Counted from the stretch's first letter, positions 21,296 to 31,923 are shown. The stretch: 64,000 nt of DNA from Chrysoporthe austroafricana (GCA_001051155.2 JYIP02000005.1:4402001-4466000), one strand, 5' to 3'. Translations and numbers: made by a program. Notes: generated by a model from the sequence alone, not told the origin.

Positions 21296-21942
21296 TGCTC
21301 TATTGTGCCATTCTTGGAAGACTTAGTATTAGCCTAGGTTCTTATTATACAAGATTGCTGAAAAGTCTCTAAATAGCATAATTGCCCACACCACGTTCAT
21401 CGTCTCGTCTGTGTCGAGGGTATGCAGCATCTAGGAAGTATCTTGAGGATCTCTCCTTTGGAATCGATGAGATTTTGGGCCACCAGGACACTGAAGCCAC
21501 TTCCGCGGACTCACCAACAATGGGGGATTGTTCCACAGCAGGTCATTACACAGCGGATGGCTGACTAGAAATTATTCACAGGAAAGTTGCTGTAACATAG
21601 CCTGATAGTGTATTTTGTCCTAGACACAGTGATTCCGCAGATTTCCCCATGGGGTTGAAGTGCAGGCCCAGCCCTGTCAGAAACCCTAATGGGCACTGCT
21701 AGGTGGCGCCTGGAGTCTTTTCTAGCGTGCGGGCCCCTGTAGGTAGTGAGCCTGCTGCAAGCATTGACGAAAAACATGCGTGAGGTGCCTAGGTACGTAC
21801 CCCCGTCACTCAGATGAACTTGAATTTTCAGCCCGAGACTGCAGGCCCCAACGCCTCCCTCATTCTGCGCTGTACCACCACAACATACCGAAACCACAGC
21901 GACAAACCAGGCTCCAGTGGAAGCTGTCTTCCTGCTGTGTTC
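21296..21942. other. Intergenic, divergent upstream region
   Basis: This separates the small AT-hook gene (-) from the exonuclease gene (+). An in-frame ATG at 21814 precedes the chosen start at 21943 and would add 43 residues lacking domain character. Nothing else was seen. Confidence 0.45.
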
Positions 21943-24168
21943 ATGATGGACGGGGTGACAGCGAACAACGACAAAGTCGCGGCGGAGGCGGTGGCCTTGC
22001 AGCCTCCACCAGCCTCCCCGTCATCACGCAGCGACTCCAACAGCGCCGGCACAAAGCGCCGTCGCTCAGTCGATGGCAACCAGGAAGCGAATGCTGATGA
22101 CGGCTGGGAGACGGTTGAACGTCGCCCAGCGAAGAAATCCAAAAAGACACCCAAGCCTGATGGGTCCAACTATCCAGCCATCACCTTCTCGACTTCCGCA
22201 CGACTACAGTCCAAGATCGACATCGCCCAGCTCCGGAACCTGATCCTCTACATCATGGCAGATGGCACAGCTCCGCAATGGGTTTCGGTCAGGCACCGGC
22301 CCCAGTTCAGGAAAGTCGTCACTGTCCTCGTGCCAGGTCTCGAGGAGTCGATGTTCAAACGCAACATCGACTTCACAACCTATAACAGTGCTGATGGTAA
22401 GAGACGCGGCCAAGCGGCCGACCGGTATCTCACCTCTCCTGATGATTACTATCCACGTCCTCTCAACCCAGATCGTCTGCCAAACGCTCTGAAGCCCTTC
22501 GCGGAGATATTCCCTCATCTCTGGCCCTGTAGAGCCACCGGCGACGACAAGCAGGGACGCATGCACTCGCCCATCTCTACGTTCCTGACAGCTCCTGTTC
22601 CCAAGTCTGCCGAGGACAAGAAGAAGAAGGGACCCAAGCCTGTTAGAGACCCTCAGGGCTGGACCAACGTTCGGACTCGTATCACCGAATTCATCCTGAC
22701 GCCTGAGCAGTACATTGAGAACGGCTTCTCCGTTCACCCAAGCTTGCTGAAACCCGGGCAGGCCCTGGACACTTCCAAGGAAGAGGTAGAATGGGTCCAC
22801 ACAGAGGTGGGCAGCCTCCAAGACGGTGAAGCTCCTGAGTCAGAGGTGCAGCAGGGCAGCATCACGGCAGGCCGCGAGGTCCTTGCTGTAGACTGCGAGA
22901 TGTGCATGACAGGAGAGAAGGAGTTCTCGCTTACGAGGATCAGCATCGTCTCGTGGGACGGCAGTGTCATCCTAGACGAGTTGGTCAAGCCGGACAAGCC
23001 CATCACAGATTACGTGACGCGGTTTTCAGGCATCACCAAAGAGATGCTTGATCCTGTAACCACTACCCTGAAGGATATCCAACAGCGTCTTCTGAAGCTT
23101 ATTACTCCCCGGACCATTCTTGTGGGCCACTCCCTCGACTCTGACATGAAGGCCCTGAAGATGACACACCCATTCATCGTCGACACCTCAGTTCTTTTCC
23201 CCCATCCCAAGGGTTCCCCCTTCAAGCACTCCCTCAAGTGGCTCGCCCAGAAGTACCTCAACCGAGACGTCCAGAAGGGAGACGGCACCAGCCAAGGTCA
23301 CGACAGCATCGAGGACGCTAAGACCTGCCTTGACCTGGTCAAGAAGAAGTGCGAAAAGGGCAAGGCCTGGGGAGCTGGCGAGTCCACGGGGGAGAACCTC
23401 TTCAAGCGCCTGGGGCGCGCCGGCACCGCCTACCGCGCACAAGCTGGCCCTGAAGCCACGGGCGGCCTTTCGACCGGCAAATCCTCCGCGGCCGTGGACT
23501 GGGGCGATGTTCAGCGCAGTGTCTGTAATCTCGCCGACGTGGTCTTGGGTGGATGTACTAGTGATGCGGAGGTCGAGGCGGGTGTGCTTCGTGCAGTGCG
23601 TGGAGATCCAGACGGGGCGATAGTGAAGGGTGGAGGGGTTGACTTCGTCTGGGCGCGGATGCGCGAGCTGGAGGCTCTCCAGGGCTGGTGGAATCGTAAC
23701 AGGAAAGACGCCAGCGAGGATGCCGCACCGCCCAAGAAGTTGGAAGAGCTTCACGCCGCGACGCGCAACAACCCTTTCGCCGCCAATTCGGAAACAGATG
23801 TTTTCAGCAAGGCCGTAGTGGACTTGAAGAACTTCACACCGGCACCGGAAGACAGGAACCAGGACGCACCCTGCGAGCAGCCCGGCAAGCCACCGCTCGA
23901 GCAGTGTCTGACAAGCTTGTCCGATCGCTTGAAACGTATTTACGACGCTCTGCCACCATGCACGGCATTTATTGTCTTCAGCGGCAGCGGTGATCCGCGC
24001 GAGTTGAGTCGACTGCAGGGAATGCAATCGCAGTGGAAGAGAGAGTACAATACGCCTGGCATGAAGTGGGACCAGCTCAGCATCAAGTGGACGGATCACG
24101 AAGAGCAGGCGCTCAAGAAAGCCGCCCGTGAAGCCCGCGAGGGTATTGCCTTCATAAGCGTAAAGTAG
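21943..24168 (+). CDS. RNA exonuclease, Rex1/Rnh70-type DEDDh
   Basis: An intronless gene encoding 741 residues from the ATG pair at 21943 (784 if the upstream ATG at 21814 is used). A basic bipartite nuclear signal lies in the N-terminus (GTKRRRS, RRPAKKSKK). The DEDDh exonuclease domain contains ExoI AVDCEMC (Asp, Glu), ExoII VGHSLDSDMKALK (Asp) and ExoIII HDSIEDAKTCLDLVKKK (His, Asp). This 3'-5' exonuclease family trims 5S rRNA, tRNA and other small RNA precursors in the nucleus. The C-terminal 250 residues are less conserved, ending in a basic segment (EEQALKKAAREAREG) typical of the fungal Rex1 group. Assignment to Rex1/Rnh70 rather than Rex3 rests on length and the nuclear signals. Confidence 0.9.
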   Translation: MMDGVTANNDKVAAEAVALQPPPASPSSRSDSNSAGTKRRRSVDGNQEANADDGWETVERRPAKKSKKTPKPDGSNYPAITFSTSARLQSKIDIAQLRNLILYIMADGTAPQWVSVRHRPQFRKVVTVLVPGLEESMFKRNIDFTTYNSADGKRRGQAADRYLTSPDDYYPRPLNPDRLPNALKPFAEIFPHLWPCRATGDDKQGRMHSPISTFLTAPVPKSAEDKKKKGPKPVRDPQGWTNVRTRITEFILTPEQYIENGFSVHPSLLKPGQALDTSKEEVEWVHTEVGSLQDGEAPESEVQQGSITAGREVLAVDCEMCMTGEKEFSLTRISIVSWDGSVILDELVKPDKPITDYVTRFSGITKEMLDPVTTTLKDIQQRLLKLITPRTILVGHSLDSDMKALKMTHPFIVDTSVLFPHPKGSPFKHSLKWLAQKYLNRDVQKGDGTSQGHDSIEDAKTCLDLVKKKCEKGKAWGAGESTGENLFKRLGRAGTAYRAQAGPEATGGLSTGKSSAAVDWGDVQRSVCNLADVVLGGCTSDAEVEAGVLRAVRGDPDGAIVKGGGVDFVWARMRELEALQGWWNRNRKDASEDAAPPKKLEELHAATRNNPFAANSETDVFSKAVVDLKNFTPAPEDRNQDAPCEQPGKPPLEQCLTSLSDRLKRIYDALPPCTAFIVFSGSGDPRELSRLQGMQSQWKREYNTPGMKWDQLSIKWTDHEEQALKKAAREAREGIAFISVK

Positions 24169-24454
24169 TGGACTGCGAGCCGAAGGAGTTCATATCACAA
24201 TTCAATGGTTTGAGGGCAGGCATCATGATCTCGCGAGAAGAACTTGAGTCGTGGAAAACAAGACCTGACGGGCATCCCATGAATCGAATGCTTCAATGAC
24301 GTGCGTAGGCCAATCCTGGCTAGACCTAGATGACATTGCTAGGTCACCGGTACTGTACAGGCACATGCTCGGCGACGGCCGTATCTCCCGGTATTATTCC
24401 ACTTTCGATGCATTTTGTCTCAATGAACATGCAATCTCGCCCATCCCCTACCCT

Positions 24455-26341
24455 CTAAAAGTCGAACTCGGACCTGAATATATCCGGATCCACCCCAAAC
24501 ACGACCTTCTCACTCAGGTCCCTCCTGCTCATGAGCGTAAATACCCTACGCAGCGTGTCATACAGCGTCGTGCTGCGGTTCTGGGTGGCCATGCGGTCGA
24601 GGTACTCCTCGCTGACGTCGCTGCCGTCGCCCGTGCTGCTCAGCAGTTCCCTCGCCTTCTCCCTCCCGGATTTCTCGACGGTCTTGTGCATGTCCAGCGC
24701 GCTCAGCAGGTGCCCAGCCGCCTGCTCGTAGCAGCCGATGTTCATGCACGATACGCCGAGGTTGTACCGCGCGCGCACGAAGTTAGGCCGCAGCGCGAGG
24801 GCCTTCTCGTACGCAGCGATGGCCTCCTCGCTCTTGCCGCTGTTAGCGAGCGTCGCGCCCAACCGGTTCCAGAGGAGGTGCAGCTGGTTGCGCTGGTTGG
24901 CGATGCCGAGCTCCGAGGAGGCGAGGGCGGCGTGAAAGCAGTCGACGGCCTTGTCGAAGTCTTCACTGCCGTAGAACAGCACGCCAAGCCCTACCTGAAC
25001 GTCCGGGTCCATGTGCTCGCCGTCGGGGGCGTACTGGGCTGCCTCGATGAAGAGACCCGTAATCCTGGTGTGCAGCTCCGCGCGGTCCGTGAAACCCATC
25101 TCTGCCGGGTCCGACAGCGTGTCCGGCGGGCTGACCTGTGGGTATTTGACGGAGAGCCACCGCTCCAGAGTTCGATAGGCAGTACTGTCGTAGCCTTCGT
25201 TAGTGTACGAGACCGCGAGGCCCATGAGAGCATCGAGGTTGTTAGGGTCAAGGTGCAGGACTCTCTGGTATGCTCGCAGCGCCGCGTCCTCCTTCTCGTT
25301 CTGTGATTGTGCCGAGCCCAGCCGCGCCCACGCCTCGATGTGTTTTGGGTTCTTCTGCACGGCAGCCTCGAAAGCCAGGGCCGCCAGAGACAGGTTGCCG
25401 CCTTCGTCCATGATGCGCACGCCTTCTTCAAATGGGTTCGCCTGATCCCTGAACAGGTTGCCCTCCTCAAACATATACTCCTCGATCAGGGGATCAGCCG
25501 ACATCCGCCCGCCACTAGACCCCCATGAGTCGATGCCATCGCCCCATTTGATGTCCAGATCCTCATCCGGCATGGACCGCATCGCCGCCTCCCCCTCTCG
25601 TATGCCCTTCCATATTGACTCAAAATCTCCAAAGCCCGTCTCCGACTCCATCAGCTTCTCGTCCATCTGGTTCAGCTCCTCCTCCACGGCCAGGGACTCG
25701 TCCTGCTCGTCGTGTAGCTTGAACTGCTCCTCGAACCTCATCTGTAGCTCCTGTGTATCCACCTCCTTCCCCTTGCCCTTCACATCATCCTGGTAGTTCT
25801 GCTGCACCGGTGTCTGTTGTGAGTACATCGGCATGCCGCCGTACACGCCCTGCTGCATCATCCCCATCGACATCGGCGGCCCCATCATCATCGGCCTCTG
25901 GTATGTCGAGACGGTCATGGACTGCGCCTGCGGGGCCGGGCTCGAGCGGGCGTTGGCAGAGCGGTTTGCCGCCTGAAACTTGGCGAAGTCATCGGGGGTG
26001 AACGACGGCGAGAAAGTCGGGGGCGACACCGACTGCGCGCGGAGGTGCATGCTGTGCGCGGGATCGACGTGGATGTGGCCGCTAGACGCGGGGCCCGGGC
26101 CCGGCCGTTGCAAGGCCATCTCGGGCATGCTGGGGCTCTGCTGCATGAAGGCGTTCATCTTGCCATCGAGGGGCGTGCTGGAGGCGGCGCCGCTCCGGAA
26201 GCCCTGGGCCGAGGCGCCGTTGGGCCTGGTGTTGACGAAGCGGTCCCGCTGGAGGCTGTTGTCGCCTTGCACATGCTTGCTCATCTGGCTGAGGGGGTTC
26301 GACGTCGAGCACTCGGCGCCGCCGCCCATAAAGGAAGCCAT
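24455..26341 (-). CDS. PEX5: PEX5, peroxisomal PTS1 import receptor
   Basis: An intronless gene of 628 residues. The N-terminus MASFMGGGAECSTSNPLSQ carries the conserved Cys (residue 11) that is monoubiquitinated for receptor recycling in known PEX5 proteins. A Pro/Met/Gln-rich disordered region follows, then GFGDFESIWKGI and NPFEEGVRIMDEGGNLSLAALAFEAAVQ, which begins the TPR array. TPRs run from about residue 305 to 560 (HIEAWARLGSAQSQNEKEDAA, PNNLDALMGLAVSYTNEGY, LHLLWNRLGATLANSGKSEEA, PNFVRARYNLGVSCMNIG) and form the SKL-binding groove. The protein cycles between cytosol and peroxisome membrane. The standard WxxxF/Y docking motifs are not found in the N-terminal half; FEEQF at residues 203-207 may be a variant. 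The gene converges on the exonuclease gene, 286 bp apart. Confidence 0.96.
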   Translation of the reverse strand: MASFMGGGAECSTSNPLSQMSKHVQGDNSLQRDRFVNTRPNGASAQGFRSGAASSTPLDGKMNAFMQQSPSMPEMALQRPGPGPASSGHIHVDPAHSMHLRAQSVSPPTFSPSFTPDDFAKFQAANRSANARSSPAPQAQSMTVSTYQRPMMMGPPMSMGMMQQGVYGGMPMYSQQTPVQQNYQDDVKGKGKEVDTQELQMRFEEQFKLHDEQDESLAVEEELNQMDEKLMESETGFGDFESIWKGIREGEAAMRSMPDEDLDIKWGDGIDSWGSSGGRMSADPLIEEYMFEEGNLFRDQANPFEEGVRIMDEGGNLSLAALAFEAAVQKNPKHIEAWARLGSAQSQNEKEDAALRAYQRVLHLDPNNLDALMGLAVSYTNEGYDSTAYRTLERWLSVKYPQVSPPDTLSDPAEMGFTDRAELHTRITGLFIEAAQYAPDGEHMDPDVQVGLGVLFYGSEDFDKAVDCFHAALASSELGIANQRNQLHLLWNRLGATLANSGKSEEAIAAYEKALALRPNFVRARYNLGVSCMNIGCYEQAAGHLLSALDMHKTVEKSGREKARELLSSTGDGSDVSEEYLDRMATQNRSTTLYDTLRRVFTLMSRRDLSEKVVFGVDPDIFRSEFDF

Positions 26342-27270
26342 TGTCGCAGGGGGTGGGTGGTCTCCTGCTGGGTGTATGGAGAGGTCGGGGCGTGGCTCGG
26401 AAGGAGAGAACTGCTACACGATTATCTCCAGTCGCAGCGGGCTGGCGTTCAAGGCTAAGAGGTGACGACGAGGTTCGGCAAGATCACAAGTGTCAAGTGT
26501 CCTGTGCACCGGGTGGGACGCAAGGTCTATGCTGCCACAGGCTCTTGCAGGCGATGGAGCTCGTAGATGAGAAGTATGACAGAGGCCTCTCTTGTTCACT
26601 ATAGAGGGGGAATAGTAAGGGGAGAAGGCGGGCGTGAGGTCATTCTAACGTGGGGTTTATTTTGAGGGGCGAGAAGCCGTAAGGGCGGGCCGAGGAACCC
26701 TGAAGATGGATCACGCTCGCTTCTGTCACTGTAGCTTTGCCGAGGCTCTCCGATGCTAGTCACCCTGGCTGCATGCAAAACCTCCGTGCACCGTACTTCG
26801 TAGTCTAGTTAATAGCACCACTGCGTCACGGGCTTCGCTGTGGAGCCTGAAGATCAGAAGGGAGACTTTTCATAATTGGGAACTCATACACTACATGAAA
26901 ATTAGGGGGTCACGGTGTGTGTGCCGTTTCCGAAAACCAGGCACGCAGTAACACCACTTAGTCCGGACATATACATTTTATATCATCGTTGAGCCAGCAA
27001 ACTCCCCTGGACACCGGATCCTATGCCCACCACCCTCGTTTTGTCGTCCATAATCTGACTGAGACCCCGTCTCACGATCGCTGGTGGCTGGGATGGGACG
27101 AAAGATCCCCCAAAGGCCGTGCTCGCCTTCATAGACATAGATGAAGAGCCTGGATGGGTAAACCTCCATAGGCTGCTTATCCTTGCCCCATGGCTTCCGC
27201 GGTCTTGTCCACATCTTGCGCTTCCTCATGACGTCCCCTGATACACATGTCGATCTCCTGGCCTAGCCAC
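26342..27270. other. Intergenic, PEX5 promoter and 3' flank of the RRM gene
   Basis: 929 bp. An 83-codon frame with an ATG (26978-27229, reverse strand) is present, but it has no recognisable motif and overlaps the likely 3' UTR of the RRM gene; I do not annotate it. Confidence 0.45.
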
Positions 27271-28300
27271 TCATGACTTCGGAGACTTGGACACATCAGC
27301 AGCATAGTCCAACCTCAGCTCACGGCCACCGATCGTGGTACCCTGGAGCTTCTTCATCGCCTCGGTGGCGGCATCGACGTCGGTGAAGTCGGCATGGGCG
27401 AAGCCGCGCGGCCATCCGGTGGTACGGTCAACGGCGACACGAACGTCCGTTACGTTGTCAAGCTCGCGGAAGATGCGGTTCAGCTCGGCGTCGGTCGTCT
27501 CGTAGGGGATGTTGCCGATGTACAGCGACCTAGTAGGGCCGACGCCGCGGCTGGCCTTTGCCCCAGTCCGTGGTGTGCGAGGGGAGACCGAGATCCGGCG
27601 ACCGTGCCAGAACGAGGAGTTAGTGCCGGCGACGGCCTTCTCCATCGCTTCTTGGGTGGTGAACCAGACGAATCCGTATCTATAGGCCACCCGTCAGCAC
27701 GACATACTCGCCAACCATTGCCATCATTGCTTGAGTGGTGTGAGGAGCAAACCCACCCTCTGCTCAGCCCTCGAGCGTCACGCGCAACAGCAACCTTGGT
27801 GATCTCGCCGTATTTCTCGTAAGCTTCCCTCAGGTGGTCCTCGTTAGCCTCGAAGACCATGTTTCGGATGAACACGCCATGCCCGGGCTCATTGGACTCT
27901 ACCAAATCGTGTTAGCGCTCCGTTATTCCCAACACGTTATGTTCACATATCTGAAGGCAGTATATGTGATGCGACGGATCGCAGGCCGAGGTGCGTGTTT
28001 GCTTACCTTGAGCTTTGGACTCCGTCTCCATGGCAGCGAAGCCATCCTCCGCCGCAACGCGGAGAGTCTGGGAGAAGCATCGTACGGCAACCGGAACGAC
28101 AGTTCGAGCTGAATAAGGCACAGTGATTTGTGTTGCAATTCCAAGCATCGAGGTCTTGGTCGATGGAACTCGAGAGGCCGAGACAGCGACCCTCGTCGCG
28201 GCACGTCGTAGAGGATTCCTGCAGATAGGCACGTCGCGTCAGAGCTCAGCGTCGAGATTGAAAGCCGGGAGGATTGAACTAGAAACTAATGTACTTACAT
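27271..28300 (-). CDS. Mitochondrial RNA-binding protein with two RRMs; start codon split by an intron
   Basis: Four exons on the reverse strand: 28299-28300 (only AT of the start codon), 28007-28218, 27757-27898 and 27271-27679. Together they give 765 nt, or 254 residues. Intron 1 (28219-28298) has a GTAAGT donor and CTGCAG acceptor, and joining its flanks makes AT^G. Introns 2 and 3 restore Gln-Glu and the RNP1 motif RGYGFVWF. The N-terminus (MNPLRRAATRVAVSASRV ... RCFSQTL) is Arg/Ser/Ala-rich without acidic residues, typical of a mitochondrial presequence. RRM1 has RNP2 VFIRNM and RNP1 RGYGFVWF; RRM2 has RNP2 LYIGNI and RNP1 RGFAHADF. A role in mitochondrial or organellar RNA metabolism is inferred. 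A downstream Met (MLGIATQ) is an alternative start. Confidence 0.85.
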
Positions 28301-28695
28301 CGTGAGTAATAGAGAAAGGACAGAGTAGAACAATAACAACGCGGGTAGGAGGAGGGAGAAAGATGTTGAGCGTTCAAGTTGCAGGTCGAGTGATCACTTG
28401 ACGATGATGGATGGCCGCGCCCCAGAAAAAAAAAAAAAGGTATGGGACTGGTCGGCCCAAAATTTTCGAGCTCGAGAATCCGCACCCCTGTAATTCGCTT
28501 ACGTAATACAACTGGAAGAAGCCGTACTGGGCCATAGGCAGAGACGATTTGCTTTACGTGAAATGCTGGAAAGTTGATCGTAGTTGGGGTATAAATGTGA
28601 AGCTCATGGCATCTACACGACCGATTACACCTTGCCTCGTTGTCCAATGCGCATCTTCAATAACCTCACCCTCCGAACATATTTGGCCACGCGCC
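28301..28695. other. Intergenic, RRM gene 5' leader
   Basis: 395 bp between two reverse-strand genes. It contains a poly-A run near 28426-28438 (poly-T on the reverse strand) and a nearly perfect 16-bp palindrome centred on GATC near 28387-28402. No gene was seen. Confidence 0.45.
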
Positions 28696-30839
28696 CTACA
28701 CATCCGTTGCTCCATTGACACCCATCGTCTCGACCCGGTTTACTAGTTTTTTGACGTTGGTCCACTCCTCGTTTCTGAGACTCTCCTTGCCGCCCAGGTC
28801 CGGTCCAACCTCGAACACAGTCAACGCACCATCGATACCGCCTGCAGCGAGCCTCTTGCCCTCCTGCTGTTCCCACCGCACTTTGTTTAGACTCTTAGAT
28901 AGCATAGTCCGGCTGTCCTTCCTAGGGCTAGGACTTATCCGCGTCACCGGCTCTTCCGTCTCCACGGTGATGTCCCACAACTCCACCCATCCCGCACCGT
29001 CGACGAGCGCAAATACGCCTGGCTTCACAGGCGACCAGGCGGCATCGTAGACAACATCCTCTCGGACAAACTCCATCAAGGGCGATACTGCACCCTCGCC
29101 GCCTGCACCCACGCCACCGATGTTTGACGTCGTGGCTGGCGCCCGTACCTTCCAGAGCTTGACGCTCCAGTCCAGACTGCTGGAGATAACCAGGTCGCCC
29201 AGGTCGACAGGGCCCCTGGCCGGGTGGAAGTCGACAGACATGACTGGACCGGCGTGGCCCTTGTAGCTGACTCGTGGGTCGACACCAGCCTTGGCTCCGG
29301 CACGGTCGTACCTATGACAGGGGAAGATAGTGCCCTCTTCTGTCCCGACTAGGAAGAATGTAGGGTCGGCCTGAGGGAAAGATAGGCATAGCGGGCTGAT
29401 GTACTCTGTCTTGTTGGGTGGGGGGGCAGCCAAGTTGAGCGTCTCCTGCGGCTGTGCCAGCATATCGGCAGTCCAGCCGCAGACGGTCCCGTCGGTGGAG
29501 CATGATATGATATTGTTGGCGTTCTGTGTGCCGATTATGTCAAGAGCATAAACGGGATGTGTATGACCATAGCCGGTCAGTGGGGTCTTTTGAACCGGTG
29601 CAGCTCGTGCTCTCGTGTCCCAGAGGAGAACCTGTCCGCTGTATGCTCCGCCAACGATGAGGTTAGGGTGAAAGGGAGAGAACTTCGCAGTGAGGATGTC
29701 TGACTGCGCGTGAAACACAAACTCGGGTCGGTCGTGGAGCTTCAGGTTCCAGACCTGGACAATTCCATCCGGCTCGTGCGGGGCCGAGGGATTCTTCGTG
29801 TATGATGCTAATACTAGCTCTTGGAACTTGGGCGAGAAGTCGATCGCGCTGACCATGCGCTTCTTGGACCACCTCTCATCGTAAAACTGTCGTAATTCTT
29901 TGACTTTCCGCCGGCCTTTGCCCCCGGTGTTGCCCTGGTCATCATCGTCGTCGATATCCTCCGCCTGCAATGTGTAATCTGTCAAGATATCGTACTGATC
30001 GAGTGCCTTTTCGATGACCTTAACAGATCGATCAAAAAAGTCAACAAATTCGTCTGATGCGACGATGGCATTCAACTCGTCATTTGTCAGATTCCGGGTC
30101 GCGAAATTCGATCCCGGTAATGCCGCATTCTTGGCGTCTCCGTCCGCCGTGAGCGCCTTCGTAGCTTGTATCTCATCTTCCAACTCTTTCCGGATCTTCT
30201 GTCTGAGCTCTTCTTCCCTGTCCCGCTCCCGTCTGCTCATGCGCTTGTTAGATGTTGACGACGCATCCTCGGCGAGTGAGTCCAAAGAGAAGGTCCGCGC
30301 CCGCAATGGCGCCGCCGGTAGCAAGTCCTCAGATGTCTGGACACCTTTACTGTAGGAGAAAATCTCCTTGACTGGCGAAGGCGGACATTCGTATACCGTC
30401 GTCAACGGGACTGCAGTCAGAACCTGTGGCTGACTGTAGAGTGTCTGCGTGAGGCCCTCAACCCCGGGCGGCGATGTGAATTCGGAAGCTGCAACGTTAC
30501 TGAGCTCTCCTGCACTCAGCACACTGTTCGGCCGGCTGCCCCTGTGGACCGGAGATGCAGCACCGCCTGTCGATATCGATCCGGGACGACTCTCGCCGAC
30601 TAGGCTATTAATCAGGGATTCGATTTCACGACGGTTATCGGCTCGACCAGGAGTCGGTGAGATCAACTGCTTGTTGTTCAGCTCCGGTGAGAAGGGACGG
30701 CAGGACGGATGGGGATCCAAACCTCGCTCCCACCGAAACTCGCGCGACCGCCTCCTTGTGTCTGGCGCAGCTCCCTCTGGCGCTTGAGCTCTGCGAGCTT
30801 CGCCTTCTTGGCAAGAATCTCGTCCCGTCGTTGCTGCAT
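28696..30839 (-). CDS. Cytoplasmic dynein intermediate chain
   Basis: Two exons, 30723-30839 and 28696-30666, encode 695 residues. Exon 1 gives MQQRRDEILAKKAKLAELK, the conserved N-terminal coiled coil that binds the dynactin p150 subunit. Removing the 56-nt intron (donor GTTTGG, acceptor AAGCAG) joins it to LISPTPGRADNRREIESL, another family signature. A Ser-rich linker and a light-chain-binding region follow, with ELRQKIRKELEDEI and then NDELNAIVASDEFVDFFDRS. From about residue 330 to the end there are WD40 repeats (IVQVWNLKLHDRPEFVF, LIVGGAYSGQVLLWDTRA, NIISCSTDGTVCGWTADM, LVISSSLDWSVKLWKVRA) that bind the dynein heavy chain. The protein links cargo adaptors to the minus-end microtubule motor. 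Its 5' end faces the ATP synthase subunit e gene. Confidence 0.93.
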
Positions 30840-31407
30840 TTTGGTGGCGCCGTTCAGTACCCCATCTCAAGATAAGTCGCGTCTGCAGTTGGAGATATCG
30901 TGATGTTTAGACCGTCGAAGGTAGCAGCGTCTTGAGGCCGTCCGGCTGTGCAGGTGTTTGTATTAGCTGAAAAGAAGATGCCGCGGCAGTCTACGGGGTG
31001 CTTCCGGTGCAGCAGATGTCTCTGTCAACAAGGCGCGATGGGTAGAGTCGCGATGGGGCCAAGCAGAACATAGCACCCAGTAATAAGTCAGGCACATGCG
31101 TTGTAGTGTAGGACTGTTGTTGGGAGCTCTAGCGGCACACCAGGGGGCCGCTGTTATCAGGGTGGTCCGAGCTTTTTCAGTCGATTTTGCCAGCCGCTTC
31201 GGCTTTTGGGGAACCTTGGGAAGCTCTGGTCTGGTCTCTCGCGAAAATTCCCGACTACTGGTTCAAACCTCGCAATCCAAATTCCCTCGACTCGACGGCC
31301 ATCCCAACCCGGGTCAATCGACATCAATTGGTCGCCCCGCGATCTCTCTCTTCCCTCTTTTACCTTCGTTGTCGCCGACGGTCGCGAGGCGCCCTCAAGC
31401 TCTCCCA
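30840..31407. other. Divergent promoter region
   Basis: 568 bp between the divergent dynein intermediate chain (-) and ATP synthase subunit e (+) genes. It must hold both promoters and 5' UTRs; no clear TATA box was seen on either side. Confidence 0.5.
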
Positions 31408-31923
31408 ATGTCTGCCACATCCGGAGTCAATGTACGTCCAAGCCGGCCGTCCACGCCCCCTTTCTAGCGCACGACCACACCATTCGACCCGTTGTTTATC
31501 ATGGCGCAATGATCGCGCATAGACCCTGATGGAAGACCGTCTGAAGAGACATCGAGCTGATGATGGCCTGCAGGTACTCCGGTACTCCGCCCTTGCCTTT
31601 GGCGTCTTCTACGGCTTCACCCACCAAAGATCGATCAACGCTACCCAGAGGGCGGCTGCGGAGAAGAGGGAATACGAACACAAGCAGCAATTAATAGAGA
31701 AGGCCAAGGCTGAGTTCGCGAAGAAGAACAGCCCGGCGGCAGCGGCCTCGACGACCGGTGGGCGTGAGTGGACTCTGGCCGCGTGCCTTCCCAGGGCTGG
31801 CACGAAAATCACCATCTTTGAGCAGGCCGGGTGCTGACAGCAGGACCAGTGAACCAAGACCCAATGGGCGCGAATTTCGATCTGGAGGCATTCTTCAACG
31901 CTCTGGTCAAGGAAAACCCTTAG
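31408..31923 (+). CDS. ATP synthase subunit e (Tim11/ATP21)
   Basis: Three exons (31408-31431, 31574-31763, 31850-31923) give 95 residues. Exon 1 encodes only MSATSGVN, and the 142-nt intron ends in CTGCAG. Exon 2 has the membrane segment VLRYSALAFGVFYGFTHQ with the GxxxG-like face used for subunit e/g contact, then a charged helix (AAAEKREYEHKQQLIEKAKAEFAKK) predicted to form a coiled coil. Exon 3 adds NFDLEAFFNALVKENP. Subunit e sits in the inner mitochondrial membrane and supports dimerisation of F1Fo-ATP synthase, which shapes cristae. The length fits the family. The intron 2 donor is GTGAGT and the acceptor GACCAG, with the Leu codon split. Confidence 0.92.

Noticed and set aside
21814..21942. 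Upstream ATG extending the exonuclease by 43 residues
   Set aside because: The extra residues lack conserved or nuclear-signal features; the later ATG pair has better downstream sequence. Left open as an alternative.
26978..27229. 83-codon reverse frame with ATG
   Set aside because: Located in the likely 3' UTR of the RRM gene; no motif. Cannot be excluded, but not supported.
27680..27690. GTG start for a single-RRM protein
   Set aside because: It lies in an intron; the splice to the upstream RRM exon restores RNP1 exactly.
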